22,925 nt of DNA, taken from NCBI GenBank assembly GCA_023396115.1, contig JAEWXC010000008.1:1-22925 (forward strand), given 5' to 3'. The translations under genes were made by a program, and so were the position numbers. The first letter of the stretch is position 1. Every line of letters starts with the position of its first letter. The notes below the pieces were generated by a model, which worked only from the letters and a program-made list of their open reading frames with translations, searched no databases and had not been told where the DNA came from. This DNA comes from Actinomycetes bacterium (GTDB taxonomy: Bacteria; Actinomycetota; Actinomycetes; Propionibacteriales; Nocardioidaceae). Positions 5,913-13,267 of the stretch are shown here, piece after piece.

Positions 5913-6550
5913 ACCGTCGCAGCAGCCCGCTGACCGTCGTCTCCCTGATCGTCCTGGTGGCACTGATCAACGCCCCGGTGGTGCACTCCTTCTACGTCGA
6001 CCAGCGGGTCCAGGCCGTCGGGAAGGAACGCGACGCCGAGATCGTCCGGGTCACCGAGCAGGACGGCCGCACCTTCATCCAGTTCGACCTCGGCACCGAG
6101 GGGGAGCAGGACGTCTGGGCCGCCGAGATCCAACGGGACCGGGCCGACGACGTGCGCGAGGGCGGGACCGTCCGGGTCACCGTGGTCCCCGACCACCCCG
6201 CCCAGCACCGGGTCGAGGGCCAGTACCGCAGCCGGGTACCGCTGGTCCTGACCCTGGTCGTCGACCTGCTGCTGGTGCTCGGCTTCATCGTCTACCGCCG
6301 CTTCCGGCGGGCCCGCTGGCGCCCGGTCGAGCTCGACGCGCTCGCAGACCTGGCCCGGACCCGGGAACCGGCCGGGATGGTCCACGAGCACGGCGACGTC
6401 TGGGTCGCGCGCGGTGAGATCGAGCAGATCGAGGACGACCGGGTGGTCATCGACACCGGCGACAAGCTCGTCACCGTGCACCTGGCCGGGTTCGCCAACC
6501 CGGCCCGGCACCAGCAGCCGGTCAGCGCCCGCGGCCGGCTGCGTCCCTGA
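5909..6550 (+). CDS. Hypothetical protein with two transmembrane segments
   Basis: The 213-aa protein has one transmembrane helix near residues 8-27, a roughly 85-residue extracytoplasmic beta-rich region (RDAEIVRVTEQDGRTFIQFD and VRVTVVPDHP), a second helix near 111-130 and a basic cytoplasmic tail. The layout resembles DUF3592-type proteins, but I cannot assign it firmly. GTG 5909 overlaps the nitroreductase stop (GTGA), which fixes the start. The C-terminal part (VWVARGEIEQIEDDRVVIDTG) looks like a small beta domain. Function unknown. Confidence 0.75.
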   Translation: MNRRSSPLTVVSLIVLVALINAPVVHSFYVDQRVQAVGKERDAEIVRVTEQDGRTFIQFDLGTEGEQDVWAAEIQRDRADDVREGGTVRVTVVPDHPAQHRVEGQYRSRVPLVLTLVVDLLLVLGFIVYRRFRRARWRPVELDALADLARTREPAGMVHEHGDVWVARGEIEQIEDDRVVIDTGDKLVTVHLAGFANPARHQQPVSARGRLRP

Positions 6551-6568
6551 CCCCCGCGGCGGGTACGT

Positions 6569-6574
6569 CACACT
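6569..6574 (+). promoter_or_regulatory. -10-like box CACACT of the glutathione peroxidase gene
   Basis: CACACT, one mismatch from TAnnnT, lies 6 nt before GTG 6581. Confidence 0.4.
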
Positions 6575-6580
6575 GGGGCG

Positions 6581-7060
6581 GTGACCTCACTCCAGGACTT
6601 CACCGCCACCGCCATCGACGGCACCCCGACGCCGCTGGCCCCCTACGACGGCCAGGTCGTCCTGGTCGTCAACACCGCCTCGAAGTGCGGGTTCACCCCG
6701 CAGTACCGGGGCCTGCAGGAGCTCCAGGCGAACTACGCCGAGCGCGGGTTCTCGGTGCTCGGCTTCCCCTGCGACCAGTTCGCCCACCAGGAGCCCGGGG
6801 ACGAGGCCCAGATCGCCGACTTCTGCAGCGACCGGTTCGGGGTCACCTTCCCGATGTTCGCCAAGGTCGACGTCAACGGCTCCGACGCGCACCCGCTGTA
6901 CCAGTGGCTGCGCCGCGAGCAGAAGGGCATGCTCGGCACCCGCATCGCGTGGAACTTCACCAAGTTCCTCGTCGCCCGGGACGGCACCGTGCTCAAGCGC
7001 TACGCGCCGAAGACCACGCCGGCGGCGATCGCCGCGGACATCGAGGCGGCCCTGGGCTGA
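6581..7060 (+). CDS. Glutathione peroxidase family peroxiredoxin
   Basis: The 159-aa protein carries the peroxidatic cysteine C36 in NTASKCGFTPQY, the family motif LGFPCDQFAHQEPG and WNFTKFLV near the C-terminus. In bacteria lacking glutathione, such cysteine-type enzymes usually take electrons from thioredoxin and reduce hydrogen peroxide and lipid hydroperoxides. GTG 6581 is the only good start; it lies 30 bp after the previous stop with a -10-like box at leaderless distance. Its last two codons and stop begin a 12-bp tandem repeat that supplies two more in-frame stops. Confidence 0.92.
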   Translation: MTSLQDFTATAIDGTPTPLAPYDGQVVLVVNTASKCGFTPQYRGLQELQANYAERGFSVLGFPCDQFAHQEPGDEAQIADFCSDRFGVTFPMFAKVDVNGSDAHPLYQWLRREQKGMLGTRIAWNFTKFLVARDGTVLKRYAPKTTPAAIAADIEAALG

Positions 7061-7124
7061 GCACTGGGCTGAGCACTGGGCTGAGCGCTGGGTCGGGTGC
7101 TGGGCCGGGTGCGGCTCAGCCCAG
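7052..7124. repeat. 12-bp tandem repeat with stop codons, and convergent hairpin
   Basis: Five units of 12 bp (7052, 7064, 7076, 7088, 7100), the first three nearly identical to CTGGGCTGAGCA. In the peroxidase frame they read L-G-stop-A three times. GCTCAGCCCAG (7114-7124) at the end of the opposite gene is the reverse complement of CTGGGCTGAGC, so a hairpin can form between the two convergent genes and may act as a bidirectional terminator. Confidence 0.75.
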
Positions 7125-7427
7125 TTCGAACTCGGCGCGCCGGTCGGCCGGCACCAGGTCGAGGTAGTCGGGGTTCTTGGCGATGAAGCCGCGGATGAAC
7201 GCGCAGTGGGGCAGCACGTCCAGCCCGCCGGTGGCCCGCACGTCGTCCAGCGCCCCGGTCGCGAGCACCTTGCCCAGACCCCTGCCGGCGAACGCCGGGT
7301 CGGTCTCGGTGTGGGTGAAGGCGATCCGACCGGGGGAGATCGTGTACTCGGCGAAGCCGGCCAGCGCCCCGTCGTCGAGCACCTCGTAGCGGTTCAGCTC
7401 TGCGTTGTTCCTCACCTCTGCGCTCAT
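7116..7427 (-). CDS. Small GNAT-fold N-acetyltransferase (Acetyltransf_CG type)
   Basis: The 103-aa protein has the compact single-domain pattern of this GNAT subgroup: RYEVLDDGALAGFAEYTI, the acetyl-CoA loop FAGRGLGKVLATGAL and the typical end HCAFIRGFIAKNPDYLDLV. Members are thought to acetylate small amines or proteins, but few have known substrates. ATG 7427 lies 6 nt after TACCGT on the minus strand. The gene is convergent with the peroxidase gene and divergent from the malic enzyme gene. Confidence 0.85.
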   Translation of the reverse strand: MSAEVRNNAELNRYEVLDDGALAGFAEYTISPGRIAFTHTETDPAFAGRGLGKVLATGALDDVRATGGLDVLPHCAFIRGFIAKNPDYLDLVPADRRAEFELG

Positions 7428-7433
7428 GCCGCC

Positions 7434-7439
7434 ACGGTA
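7434..7439 (-). promoter_or_regulatory. -10 box TACCGT of the small GNAT gene (leaderless)
   Basis: TACCGT on the minus strand, 6 nt before ATG 7427. The rest of the 84-bp gap to the malic enzyme gene shows no clear plus-strand promoter. Confidence 0.5.
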
Positions 7440-7511
7440 CTGCCCGCCGCCGGAGAGTCCCGGCCGGGAAGTGACTTGCCCGTAACCGCGCAGGCGCAGG
7501 AAGGTGGCGGC

Positions 7512-8912
7512 ATGGCTGCCACGACCTCGTCCTACTCGATCACCATGCGCCTGCACACGGCGCCGGACCACGGGATCGTCGGGGAGATGGCCACCACCAT
7601 CGCTCGCGCCGGGGGGATCGTCACCGGGATCGACGTCGTGGAGTCCTCCCACGAGCGGCTGGTCGTCGACGTCACCTGCTCGGCCTCCGACGGCCCGCAC
7701 GCCGACGTGCTGCGCGGGGCGGTGGACGCACTCGACGGGGTCGAGGTCCGCAAGGTCTCCGACCGGACCTTCCTGCTGCACCTGGGCGGCAAGATCGAGG
7801 TCCGTTCCAAGGTGCCGCTGAAGAACCGCGACGACCTCTCGATGGCCTACACGCCGGGCGTCGGCCGGGTCTCCCGGGCGCTGTACGACCACCCCGAGGA
7901 CGTCTCCCGGCTGACCGTGAAGGGCAACTCGGTGGCCGTGGTCACCGACGGCTCCGCGGTGCTCGGGTTGGGCAACATTGGTCCCGGTGCGGCTCTGCCG
8001 GTGATGGAGGGCAAGGCCGCCCTGTTCAAGCGGTTCGCCGACATCGACGCCTGGCCGATCTGCCTGGCCAGCCAGGACACCGACGAGATCGTCCGGGCGG
8101 TGGAGATGATCGCCCCGGGTTTCGGCGGCATCAACCTGGAGGACATCGCCGCCCCGCGCTGCTTCGAGATCGAGGCCCGGCTGCGGGAGTCGCTGGACAT
8201 CCCGGTCTTCCACGACGACCAGCACGGCACCGCGATCGTGGTGCTGGCTGCCCTGACCAACGCGTTGCGGGTGGTGGACAAGCAGCTGCCCGAGACCCGG
8301 ATCGTGGTCGCCGGGGCGGGCGCGGCCGGGACCGCGATCGTCAACCTGTTGCTCGCCGACGGGGCCGTGGACGTCGTGGTGTGGGACCGCGAGGGTGCCC
8401 TGTCGGGCGACGACGAGTCGCTGCCGCCGGCCAAGCTCGCCCTCGCCCGACGGACCAACCCGCGCCGGGTCACCGGCGACCTGCGCACCGCGCTGACCGG
8501 TGCCGACGTGTTCATCGGGGTCAGCGGCCCGGGCGTGCTGCAGGCGGAGTGGATCACCGAGATGGCGCCCCAGCCGGTGGTCTTCGCGCTGGCCAACCCG
8601 GACCCGGAGATCGACCCGGCCGAGGCCGGCAAGCACGCGGCCGTGGTCGCCTCTGGTCGCTCGGACTTCCCCAACCAGATCAACAACGTGCTTGCCTTCC
8701 CGGGCGTCTTCCGGGGGCTGCTGGACGCGCGGGCCAGCGTGATCAGCGAGGCGATGCTGCTGCGTGCCGCGCACGCGATCGCGGCCGTGGTCACCGACGA
8801 CGAGCTGAACTCGAGCTTCATCATCCCGACGGTGTTCAACCCGGCGGTGCCCAAGGCGGTCGCGCAGGCGATCCGGGAGGGGTCCGAGGCCGAGACCAGC
8901 GCGGCCGACTGA
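7512..8912 (+). CDS. NAD(P)-dependent malic enzyme with N-terminal ACT domain
   Basis: The 466-aa protein has an ACT regulatory domain at about residues 8-85, then the malic enzyme N-domain (LSMAYTPGVGRVSRALYDHP, VTDGSAVLGLGNIGPGAALP, metal-binding VFHDDQHGTAIV) and the NAD(P)-binding domain (IVVAGAGAAGTAIVNLLL). It oxidatively decarboxylates malate to pyruvate, linking the TCA cycle with gluconeogenesis or NADPH supply. ACT domains usually sense amino acids. ATG 7512 is supported by AGGAAGG (7498-7504) 7 nt upstream, an exception in a region of leaderless starts. The gene stands alone and ends just before a strong hairpin. Confidence 0.93.
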   Translation: MAATTSSYSITMRLHTAPDHGIVGEMATTIARAGGIVTGIDVVESSHERLVVDVTCSASDGPHADVLRGAVDALDGVEVRKVSDRTFLLHLGGKIEVRSKVPLKNRDDLSMAYTPGVGRVSRALYDHPEDVSRLTVKGNSVAVVTDGSAVLGLGNIGPGAALPVMEGKAALFKRFADIDAWPICLASQDTDEIVRAVEMIAPGFGGINLEDIAAPRCFEIEARLRESLDIPVFHDDQHGTAIVVLAALTNALRVVDKQLPETRIVVAGAGAAGTAIVNLLLADGAVDVVVWDREGALSGDDESLPPAKLALARRTNPRRVTGDLRTALTGADVFIGVSGPGVLQAEWITEMAPQPVVFALANPDPEIDPAEAGKHAAVVASGRSDFPNQINNVLAFPGVFRGLLDARASVISEAMLLRAAHAIAAVVTDDELNSSFIIPTVFNPAVPKAVAQAIREGSEAETSAAD

Positions 8913-8917
8913 CCGAC

Positions 8918-8965
8918 CACACGCCCGAGGGGCGGGCCGTCGAACGGCCCGCCCCTCGGCGTGTG
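8918..8965. terminator. Long bidirectional terminator hairpin
   Basis: Arms 8918-8938 and 8946-8965 pair over 20 bp with one bulged C; adding G-C and T-A inside gives a 22-bp stem and a CGA triloop (8941-8943). It sits between the convergent malic enzyme and secreted-protein genes. No T tract, as usual for actinobacterial terminators. Confidence 0.85.
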
Positions 8966-8981
8966 CTGGTGTCCGGGATGA

Positions 8982-9674
8982 TCAGTAGATCGTGTAGTCC
9001 CGGGTGGACGTCTTGGCGAAGCGCTTGTCGCCGGGGAAGACCACGCGCACCTTGCGGTTGTCCGGGCCGCTGATCCGGAAGTTGAACTTCTTGCCCTTCT
9101 TCAGCTTGACCTTGCGGACCGTCTTCCAGCCGCCCTTCTTGATCTGGACCTTGGCCTTCTTCTTCGACTTCGGCGCGATCTTGCCCTTGAAGTGCAGGCT
9201 GTTGCGGCCGTAGACGACCTTGCCGCTGATCTTGCGCAGCGTCTTGACCGTCACCACGTTGGAGTAGGCGGCCGAGTAGACGACCGAGGAGTTGTACCGG
9301 TCGGCGCCCCCGGGGAAGTAGGCGCGGTACTGGGCGTTGCCGGAGAACTTCTGGGTGTCGAAGTACAGGCCGCCACCGTCGGCGTCGGAGCTGACGTTCA
9401 CCCAGGTGCTCGAGCCGTTGGCCCGCCGCTGCAGGTAGATCGCGTTGTTGGTGCGCGCGGCCGCGCCGGTGCTCGTGGTCATGTTGCCGTTGAGGCTGAG
9501 GCTGCTGCCGATGGTCTGCACCGGGTAGCGGGGCTGGGCGATCTCGATCTGCACCGGGGTGGTGGCCTGCACGCCCGCCTGGGCGGTGGAGCCGGTGGTG
9601 GCGACGAGGCCGGCGGTCAGCGCGAGGGCGGCGGCCGGGGCCACGAGCCGTCGGGTGGTCTGGATGAACTTCAT
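8982..9674 (-). CDS. Secreted lysine-rich hypothetical protein
   Basis: The 230-aa product has a Sec signal peptide (MKFIQTTRRL, then an Ala/Leu core, cleavage near TAQA-GV). The mature part looks all-beta: a first domain to about residue 145 (AIYLQRRANGSSTWVNVSSD) and a second, very basic one (VQIKKGGWKTVRKVKLKKGK). This resembles tandem Ig-like modules of secreted actinobacterial proteins; no catalytic motif is seen. The many Lys codons are all AAG-type. ATG 9674 is supported by GAGAAGGA on the minus strand (9690-9683), 8 nt away. Function unknown; cell-surface binding is a guess. Confidence 0.82.
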   Translation of the reverse strand: MKFIQTTRRLVAPAAALALTAGLVATTGSTAQAGVQATTPVQIEIAQPRYPVQTIGSSLSLNGNMTTSTGAAARTNNAIYLQRRANGSSTWVNVSSDADGGGLYFDTQKFSGNAQYRAYFPGGADRYNSSVVYSAAYSNVVTVKTLRKISGKVVYGRNSLHFKGKIAPKSKKKAKVQIKKGGWKTVRKVKLKKGKKFNFRISGPDNRKVRVVFPGDKRFAKTSTRDYTIY

Positions 9675-9757
9675 GCCTGGGGTCCTTCTCGGGTAGCCCG
9701 GCTGGCGCGTGTCGCCCCCCGGTCGGGCCCCTCCTCCCCACCGGGGGCCAGGGCCAA

Positions 9758-9763
9758 ACCCTA
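9758..9763 (-). promoter_or_regulatory. Possible -10 box TAGGGT for the secreted protein
   Basis: TAGGGT on the minus strand lies 83 nt before ATG 9674. No good -35 was seen, so this is tentative. Confidence 0.3.
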
Positions 9764-9800
9764 GTACCCGGCGAGGCTGGTCACGCACAGTTCCCGACCA

Positions 9801-9827
9801 CTTGACATCCATCGTCCTCTTGTCAAG
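9801..9827. promoter_or_regulatory. Operator A upstream of alkB
   Basis: CTTGACA (9801-9807) and its inverted copy TGTCAAG (9821-9827) with 13 nt between. It covers the -35 of the alkB promoter. The likely ligand is the TetR regulator encoded downstream. Confidence 0.7.
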
Positions 9828-9848
9828 AGGCTTGACATTCTCTACCTT
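9820..9848 (+). promoter_or_regulatory. alkB promoter
   Basis: TTGTCA (9820-9825), a 17-bp spacer and TACCTT (9843-9848). The -35 lies in operator A and the -10 in the spacer of operator B, so a bound repressor would block polymerase. Confidence 0.6.
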
Positions 9849-9857
9849 GGTGTCAAG
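9831..9857. promoter_or_regulatory. Operator B upstream of alkB
   Basis: CTTGACA (9831-9837) and TGTCAAG (9851-9857), again with exactly 13 nt between, placed 30 bp from operator A. The spacers of A and B differ, so only the arms and geometry are conserved. Confidence 0.7.
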
Positions 9858-9908
9858 CGACGTAGGTCACACGGGCCGCCTCCCAGGGCCCGGCGAAGGA
9901 GAGACGTC

Positions 9909-11333
9909 ATGAGTGCACCGCAGCCGGCTGGCAGCACGGTCCCCGCCGGGTCGACCGAACAGTGGCGCGACACCAAGCGCTACCTGTGGTTGATCGGCCT
10001 GGTCGTCCCGTCGTTGGCGTTCGTCGCCTTCGGGGCGTACGCGCTGACCGGGTGGACGATCTGGTTCTGGATCGGCCCCGTGGTCATCCTCGGCGTGGTC
10101 CCGGCGATCGACCTGGTGGTCGGTCTGGACCGGGCCAACCCGCCGGACGACGTGATCGAGGCGCTGGAGAACGACCGGTACTACCGCTGGATCACCTACG
10201 CCTTCCTGCCGATCCAGTACGCGGGGTTCGTGGCGGCCTGCTGGTTCCTCGTCAACGGGGACCTGTCCACCCTGGCCAAGGTCGGCCTGGCGGTCTCGGT
10301 GGGCTGCATCGGCGGCATCGGCATCAACACCGCTCACGAGCTGGGCCACAAGCGGGAGGCCAACGAACGCTGGCTCTCCAAGATCGCCCTCGCCCAGGTC
10401 GCCTACGGGCACTTCTACATCGAGCACAACCGCGGCCACCACGTCCGGGTCGCCACCCCCGAGGACCCCGCCTCCAGCCGGCTGGGGGAGAACTTCTACC
10501 AGTTCTGGCCGCGCACCGTGCTCGGCTCGCTGCGCTCGGCCTGGAACCTGGAACGGCGCCGCTACGCCCGCCGCAAGCAGCACCCGTTCCGGATCGGCAA
10601 CGACGTGCTCAACGCCTGGCTGATGACACTGGTGCTCTGGGCCGGGCTGGTCGTCTGGCTCGGACCGGAGCTGCTGCCCTACCTGCTGATCCAGGCGGTG
10701 GTCGGGTTCTCGCTGCTCGAGATCGTCAACTACATGGAGCACTACGGGATGCTGCGCCAGAAGGTCGGCACCGGCGAGCGGCAGCGCTACGAGCGGGTCC
10801 TGCCCAGCCACTCGTGGAACTCCAACAACATCGCCACCAACGTGCTGCTCTACCACCTGCAGCGGCACAGCGACCACCACGCGAACCCGACCCGGCGCTA
10901 CCAGGCGCTGCGCGACTTCGAGGAGTCCCCGGTGCTGCCCACCGGCTACGCCGGGATGATCGTCCTGGCCCTGGTGCCGCCGCTGTGGCGCCGGGTGATG
11001 GACCGTCGCGTCGTGGCGCACTTCGGCGGGGACGTGTCGCGGGCCAACATCAGCCCCCGCAAGCGGGACACCTACCTGGCCCGCTATCCGGCGCCGGCCG
11101 CGGCCCCGACGGTGCTGGGCGAGGACGTGACCCCCGGGCTGGTCGAGGACGTGCTGGCCGCGCGGTGCCCCGGGTGCGGCTACACCTACGAGGTGGCGGC
11201 CGGGGACGAGCACGAGGGGTTCGCCGCCGGGACGGCGTGGGCCGAGGTCCCGGCCGACTGGTGCTGCCCCGACTGCGGGGTGCGGGAGAAGGCCGACTTC
11301 GTCCCGGTGGCTCCGTCCGCGGCGCTGCCGTGA
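9909..11333 (+). CDS. alkB: Alkane 1-monooxygenase (AlkB) fused to rubredoxin
   Basis: The 474-aa membrane enzyme hydroxylates the terminal carbon of alkanes with a di-iron centre. It has all histidine boxes: H143-ELGHK, E172-HNRGHH, the NYMEHYG motif near 275, and L317-QRHSDHHA. Several hydrophobic segments surround them. The C-terminus (about 415-465) is a complete rubredoxin with C420-PGC and C453-PDC, fused by a Pro/Ala-rich linker, so electrons are delivered in cis; a rubredoxin reductase is still needed and is not in the window. Such fusions are known from Nocardioides, Dietzia and related actinomycetes. ATG 9909 has AAGGAGA (9896-9902) upstream. Two operators cover the promoter, and a TetR gene follows 91 bp after. 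Confidence 0.96.
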   Translation: MSAPQPAGSTVPAGSTEQWRDTKRYLWLIGLVVPSLAFVAFGAYALTGWTIWFWIGPVVILGVVPAIDLVVGLDRANPPDDVIEALENDRYYRWITYAFLPIQYAGFVAACWFLVNGDLSTLAKVGLAVSVGCIGGIGINTAHELGHKREANERWLSKIALAQVAYGHFYIEHNRGHHVRVATPEDPASSRLGENFYQFWPRTVLGSLRSAWNLERRRYARRKQHPFRIGNDVLNAWLMTLVLWAGLVVWLGPELLPYLLIQAVVGFSLLEIVNYMEHYGMLRQKVGTGERQRYERVLPSHSWNSNNIATNVLLYHLQRHSDHHANPTRRYQALRDFEESPVLPTGYAGMIVLALVPPLWRRVMDRRVVAHFGGDVSRANISPRKRDTYLARYPAPAAAPTVLGEDVTPGLVEDVLAARCPGCGYTYEVAAGDEHEGFAAGTAWAEVPADWCCPDCGVREKADFVPVAPSAALP

Positions 11334-11411
11334 GTCCGGTACTGCCGGGCCGGGCGCGGCCCCCCGCGTCCCAGCGGCCGACGCCGCGGCGCCGGGGCTG
11401 CGGCGGCTTCC

Positions 11412-11417
11412 TAGACT
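11412..11417 (+). promoter_or_regulatory. -10 box TAGACT of the tetR gene (leaderless)
   Basis: TAGACT ends 7 nt before GTG 11425, giving the regulator a promoter of its own besides alkB readthrough. Confidence 0.55.
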
Positions 11418-11424
11418 GAGCGGC

Positions 11425-12000
11425 GTGAGCCGTCGCGAGCCCCTGCGGGACCAGATCGTCGCCGCCGCCGTGGACGTGACCGCCGACGGCGGCTGGTCCG
11501 CGGTCACCATGGCGCGCCTGGCCGAGCAGGTGGGGGTGAGCCGGCAGACCGTCTACAACGAGGTCGGCACCAAGCCCGAGCTCGCCGAGGCGATGGTGAT
11601 GCGCGAACTGGCCCGCTTCCTGGGTGGGGTCGAGGAGGCGTTCGACGCCGCCCCCGACGACCTCGTGGCGGCGGTGCGCGGAGCGGCGTCCAACGTGCTC
11701 ACCCTGGCCCGGACCAACCGGCTGCTGCAGGCCATCGTCTCGGCCCAGCACGGCGGCGGCGACGAGCTGCTGCCGTTGCTGACCACCCGCTCGGACGGGT
11801 TGGTGGACACCGCCAAGCTGGTCATCGCCCGGCGGCTGGAGTCCTACGAGGTGCCCCTGGACGAGCGGCACCTGGCGGCCGGGATCGACATGGTCGTCCG
11901 GCTGGTGCTCTCGCACGTGATGCACCCGACCGGGACGCCGGCCGAGACCGCGGACGACATCGCCTGGATTGCCGGGCGCACCCTGGCCCACCCGGTCTGA
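11425..12000 (+). CDS. TetR-family regulator, probable repressor of alkB
   Basis: The 191-aa protein has an N-terminal TetR helix-turn-helix (IVAAAVDVTADGGWSAVTMA, then LAEQVGVSRQTVYNEVGTK) and a helical ligand-binding domain. TetR genes next to alkB-rubredoxin in other actinomycetes (AlkX/AlkU-type) repress the operon and release it on binding fatty acids; the same role is inferred here. The paired CTTGACA-N13-TGTCAAG sites upstream of alkB are the best candidate targets. No such site was noticed at its own promoter. GTG 11425 lies 7 nt after TAGACT. Confidence 0.87.
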   Translation: MSRREPLRDQIVAAAVDVTADGGWSAVTMARLAEQVGVSRQTVYNEVGTKPELAEAMVMRELARFLGGVEEAFDAAPDDLVAAVRGAASNVLTLARTNRLLQAIVSAQHGGGDELLPLLTTRSDGLVDTAKLVIARRLESYEVPLDERHLAAGIDMVVRLVLSHVMHPTGTPAETADDIAWIAGRTLAHPV

Positions 12001-12046
12001 GCTGCTCCGGCTGGCGGACTGCCACCCACGACGCCCCGGGCCCGCC

Positions 12047-12052
12047 TACGCT
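12047..12052 (+). promoter_or_regulatory. -10 box TACGCT before the M15 peptidase gene
   Basis: TACGCT ends 9 nt before ATG 12062, so the transcript would start at or within a few bases of the start codon. Confidence 0.45.
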
Positions 12053-12061
12053 GGCCGGACC

Positions 12062-13264
12062 ATGCGCCCTCCCCGCGAAGTGACCCGTCCCCGGCGACGG
12101 GTCCGCGCGGCGGCGCTCACGTCGGGGCTGCTGGCCGCGGCGCTGCTGACGGCCTGCGCCACCGACACCGAACAGCCCGGGACCGGGGCCAGCACGCAGC
12201 CCAGGACCCCGGCCTCCGCCGACCCGGCTCCGAGCGTCGAGGCGCCCGGCGAGCTGGAACTGCCGCTGTACCCCGCCGACCTGCTGGTCACCGCCGCGGA
12301 CACGTTGGGCGACGACGTGGTCGCGCGGATCCGGAAGCTCCCCGGGGTCCAGGCCAGCACCCCGCTGTCGATCTCGCAGACCGGCGTCCAGGACCGGGTG
12401 CTCACCGTGGCGGCGGTCGACGCCGGGCAGTACCGCCGGTTCACCGGGGCGGCCAGCGCCCAGCTGCAGGCCGCGTGGGACCGGGTTGCGGGCGGCGAGG
12501 TGGCGATCGCCCCGGGGCCGGGTCGCCGGCTCCAGGACGAGCAGGGCTACGTCCGCCTGGGCAACGACCAGGACTCCCCGCGGGTGCACGTCGGGGCGCT
12601 GGTGCCCCAGGTGCCGCGGGTGGACGCGGTGGTCAACGCCCGTTGGGGTGAACGGCTCGGGATGCCGCAGGGGAACGCGCTGCTGGTGACCACCGGGCGC
12701 ACTGCCCCGGCCCGGGTCCGCACCCAGATCGAGAAGATCGTGGGGAAGCAGACCTCCGTGCAGGTCCTCGGCCCGGACCTGGACGTCTCTGCGGTGCAGA
12801 CGGCGGTGCTCTCGGGCGGATCGGTCTCCCGGGCGGTGGGTTCGTTCTCCTACCGGGTGCTGGGCGGCGGCCGGGTGGCCCCCGAGGAGTCGTGGGTGCG
12901 TCAGCACATCGTCACCGACGCGGTCCCGATCCTCGGTGACGTCACCTGCCACCGGGTGCTGATCCCGCAGCTGCGGGCCGCGCTGCTGGAGATCCAGCAG
13001 GTGGGGTTGGCCGACAAGATCCACCCCGGCGAGTACGCCGGCTGCTACTACCCCCGGTTCATCGCCAACACCACCCAGCTCTCGCTGCACTCGTTCGGGA
13101 TCGCGCTGGACGTCAACGTGCCCGGCAACCAGCGCGGCACCGTCGGGGAGATCGACCGCCGGGTGGTGGCGATCTTCAAGAAGTGGGGCTTCGCGTGGGG
13201 CGGTGACTGGTCGTGGACCGACCCGATGCACTTCGAGCTGGCCCGGCTGGTCCACGTCGGGTGA
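12062..13264 (+). CDS. Lipoprotein with C-terminal M15 (VanY-type) peptidase domain
   Basis: The 400-aa protein begins with a basic stretch and lipobox LLTAC, so it should be lipid-anchored outside the membrane. A disordered linker (about 38-70) leads to a region at about 72-250 without an obvious enzyme motif. The C-terminal zinc peptidase has H343 and D350 in LHSFGIALDVNV and H390 in DPMHFEL, matching D,D-carboxypeptidase/endopeptidase ligands, so it probably cuts peptidoglycan stem peptides. The middle region resembles the extracytoplasmic domains of FtsX/MacB-type permeases (RVLTVAAVDAGQYRRFTG), which is only an impression. It ends 3 bp from the opposite MFS gene. Confidence 0.83.
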   Translation: MRPPREVTRPRRRVRAAALTSGLLAAALLTACATDTEQPGTGASTQPRTPASADPAPSVEAPGELELPLYPADLLVTAADTLGDDVVARIRKLPGVQASTPLSISQTGVQDRVLTVAAVDAGQYRRFTGAASAQLQAAWDRVAGGEVAIAPGPGRRLQDEQGYVRLGNDQDSPRVHVGALVPQVPRVDAVVNARWGERLGMPQGNALLVTTGRTAPARVRTQIEKIVGKQTSVQVLGPDLDVSAVQTAVLSGGSVSRAVGSFSYRVLGGGRVAPEESWVRQHIVTDAVPILGDVTCHRVLIPQLRAALLEIQQVGLADKIHPGEYAGCYYPRFIANTTQLSLHSFGIALDVNVPGNQRGTVGEIDRRVVAIFKKWGFAWGGDWSWTDPMHFELARLVHVG

Positions 13265-13267
13265 GGC

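Noticed and set aside
7428..8774. Upstream extension of the small GNAT gene across the malic enzyme gene
   Set aside because: The family is about 100 residues long and begins at the ATG at 7427, directly after a -10 box; the extension is antisense to malic enzyme.
9831..9836. TTGACA copies upstream of alkB taken as separate -35 boxes
   Set aside because: No -10 lies 16-18 bp downstream of either copy; the pairing with TGTCAAG at constant distance explains them better as operator arms.
11334..11411. GC-rich short inverted repeats between alkB and tetR as a terminator
   Set aside because: Only 6-7 bp pairings that are expected by chance at this composition.
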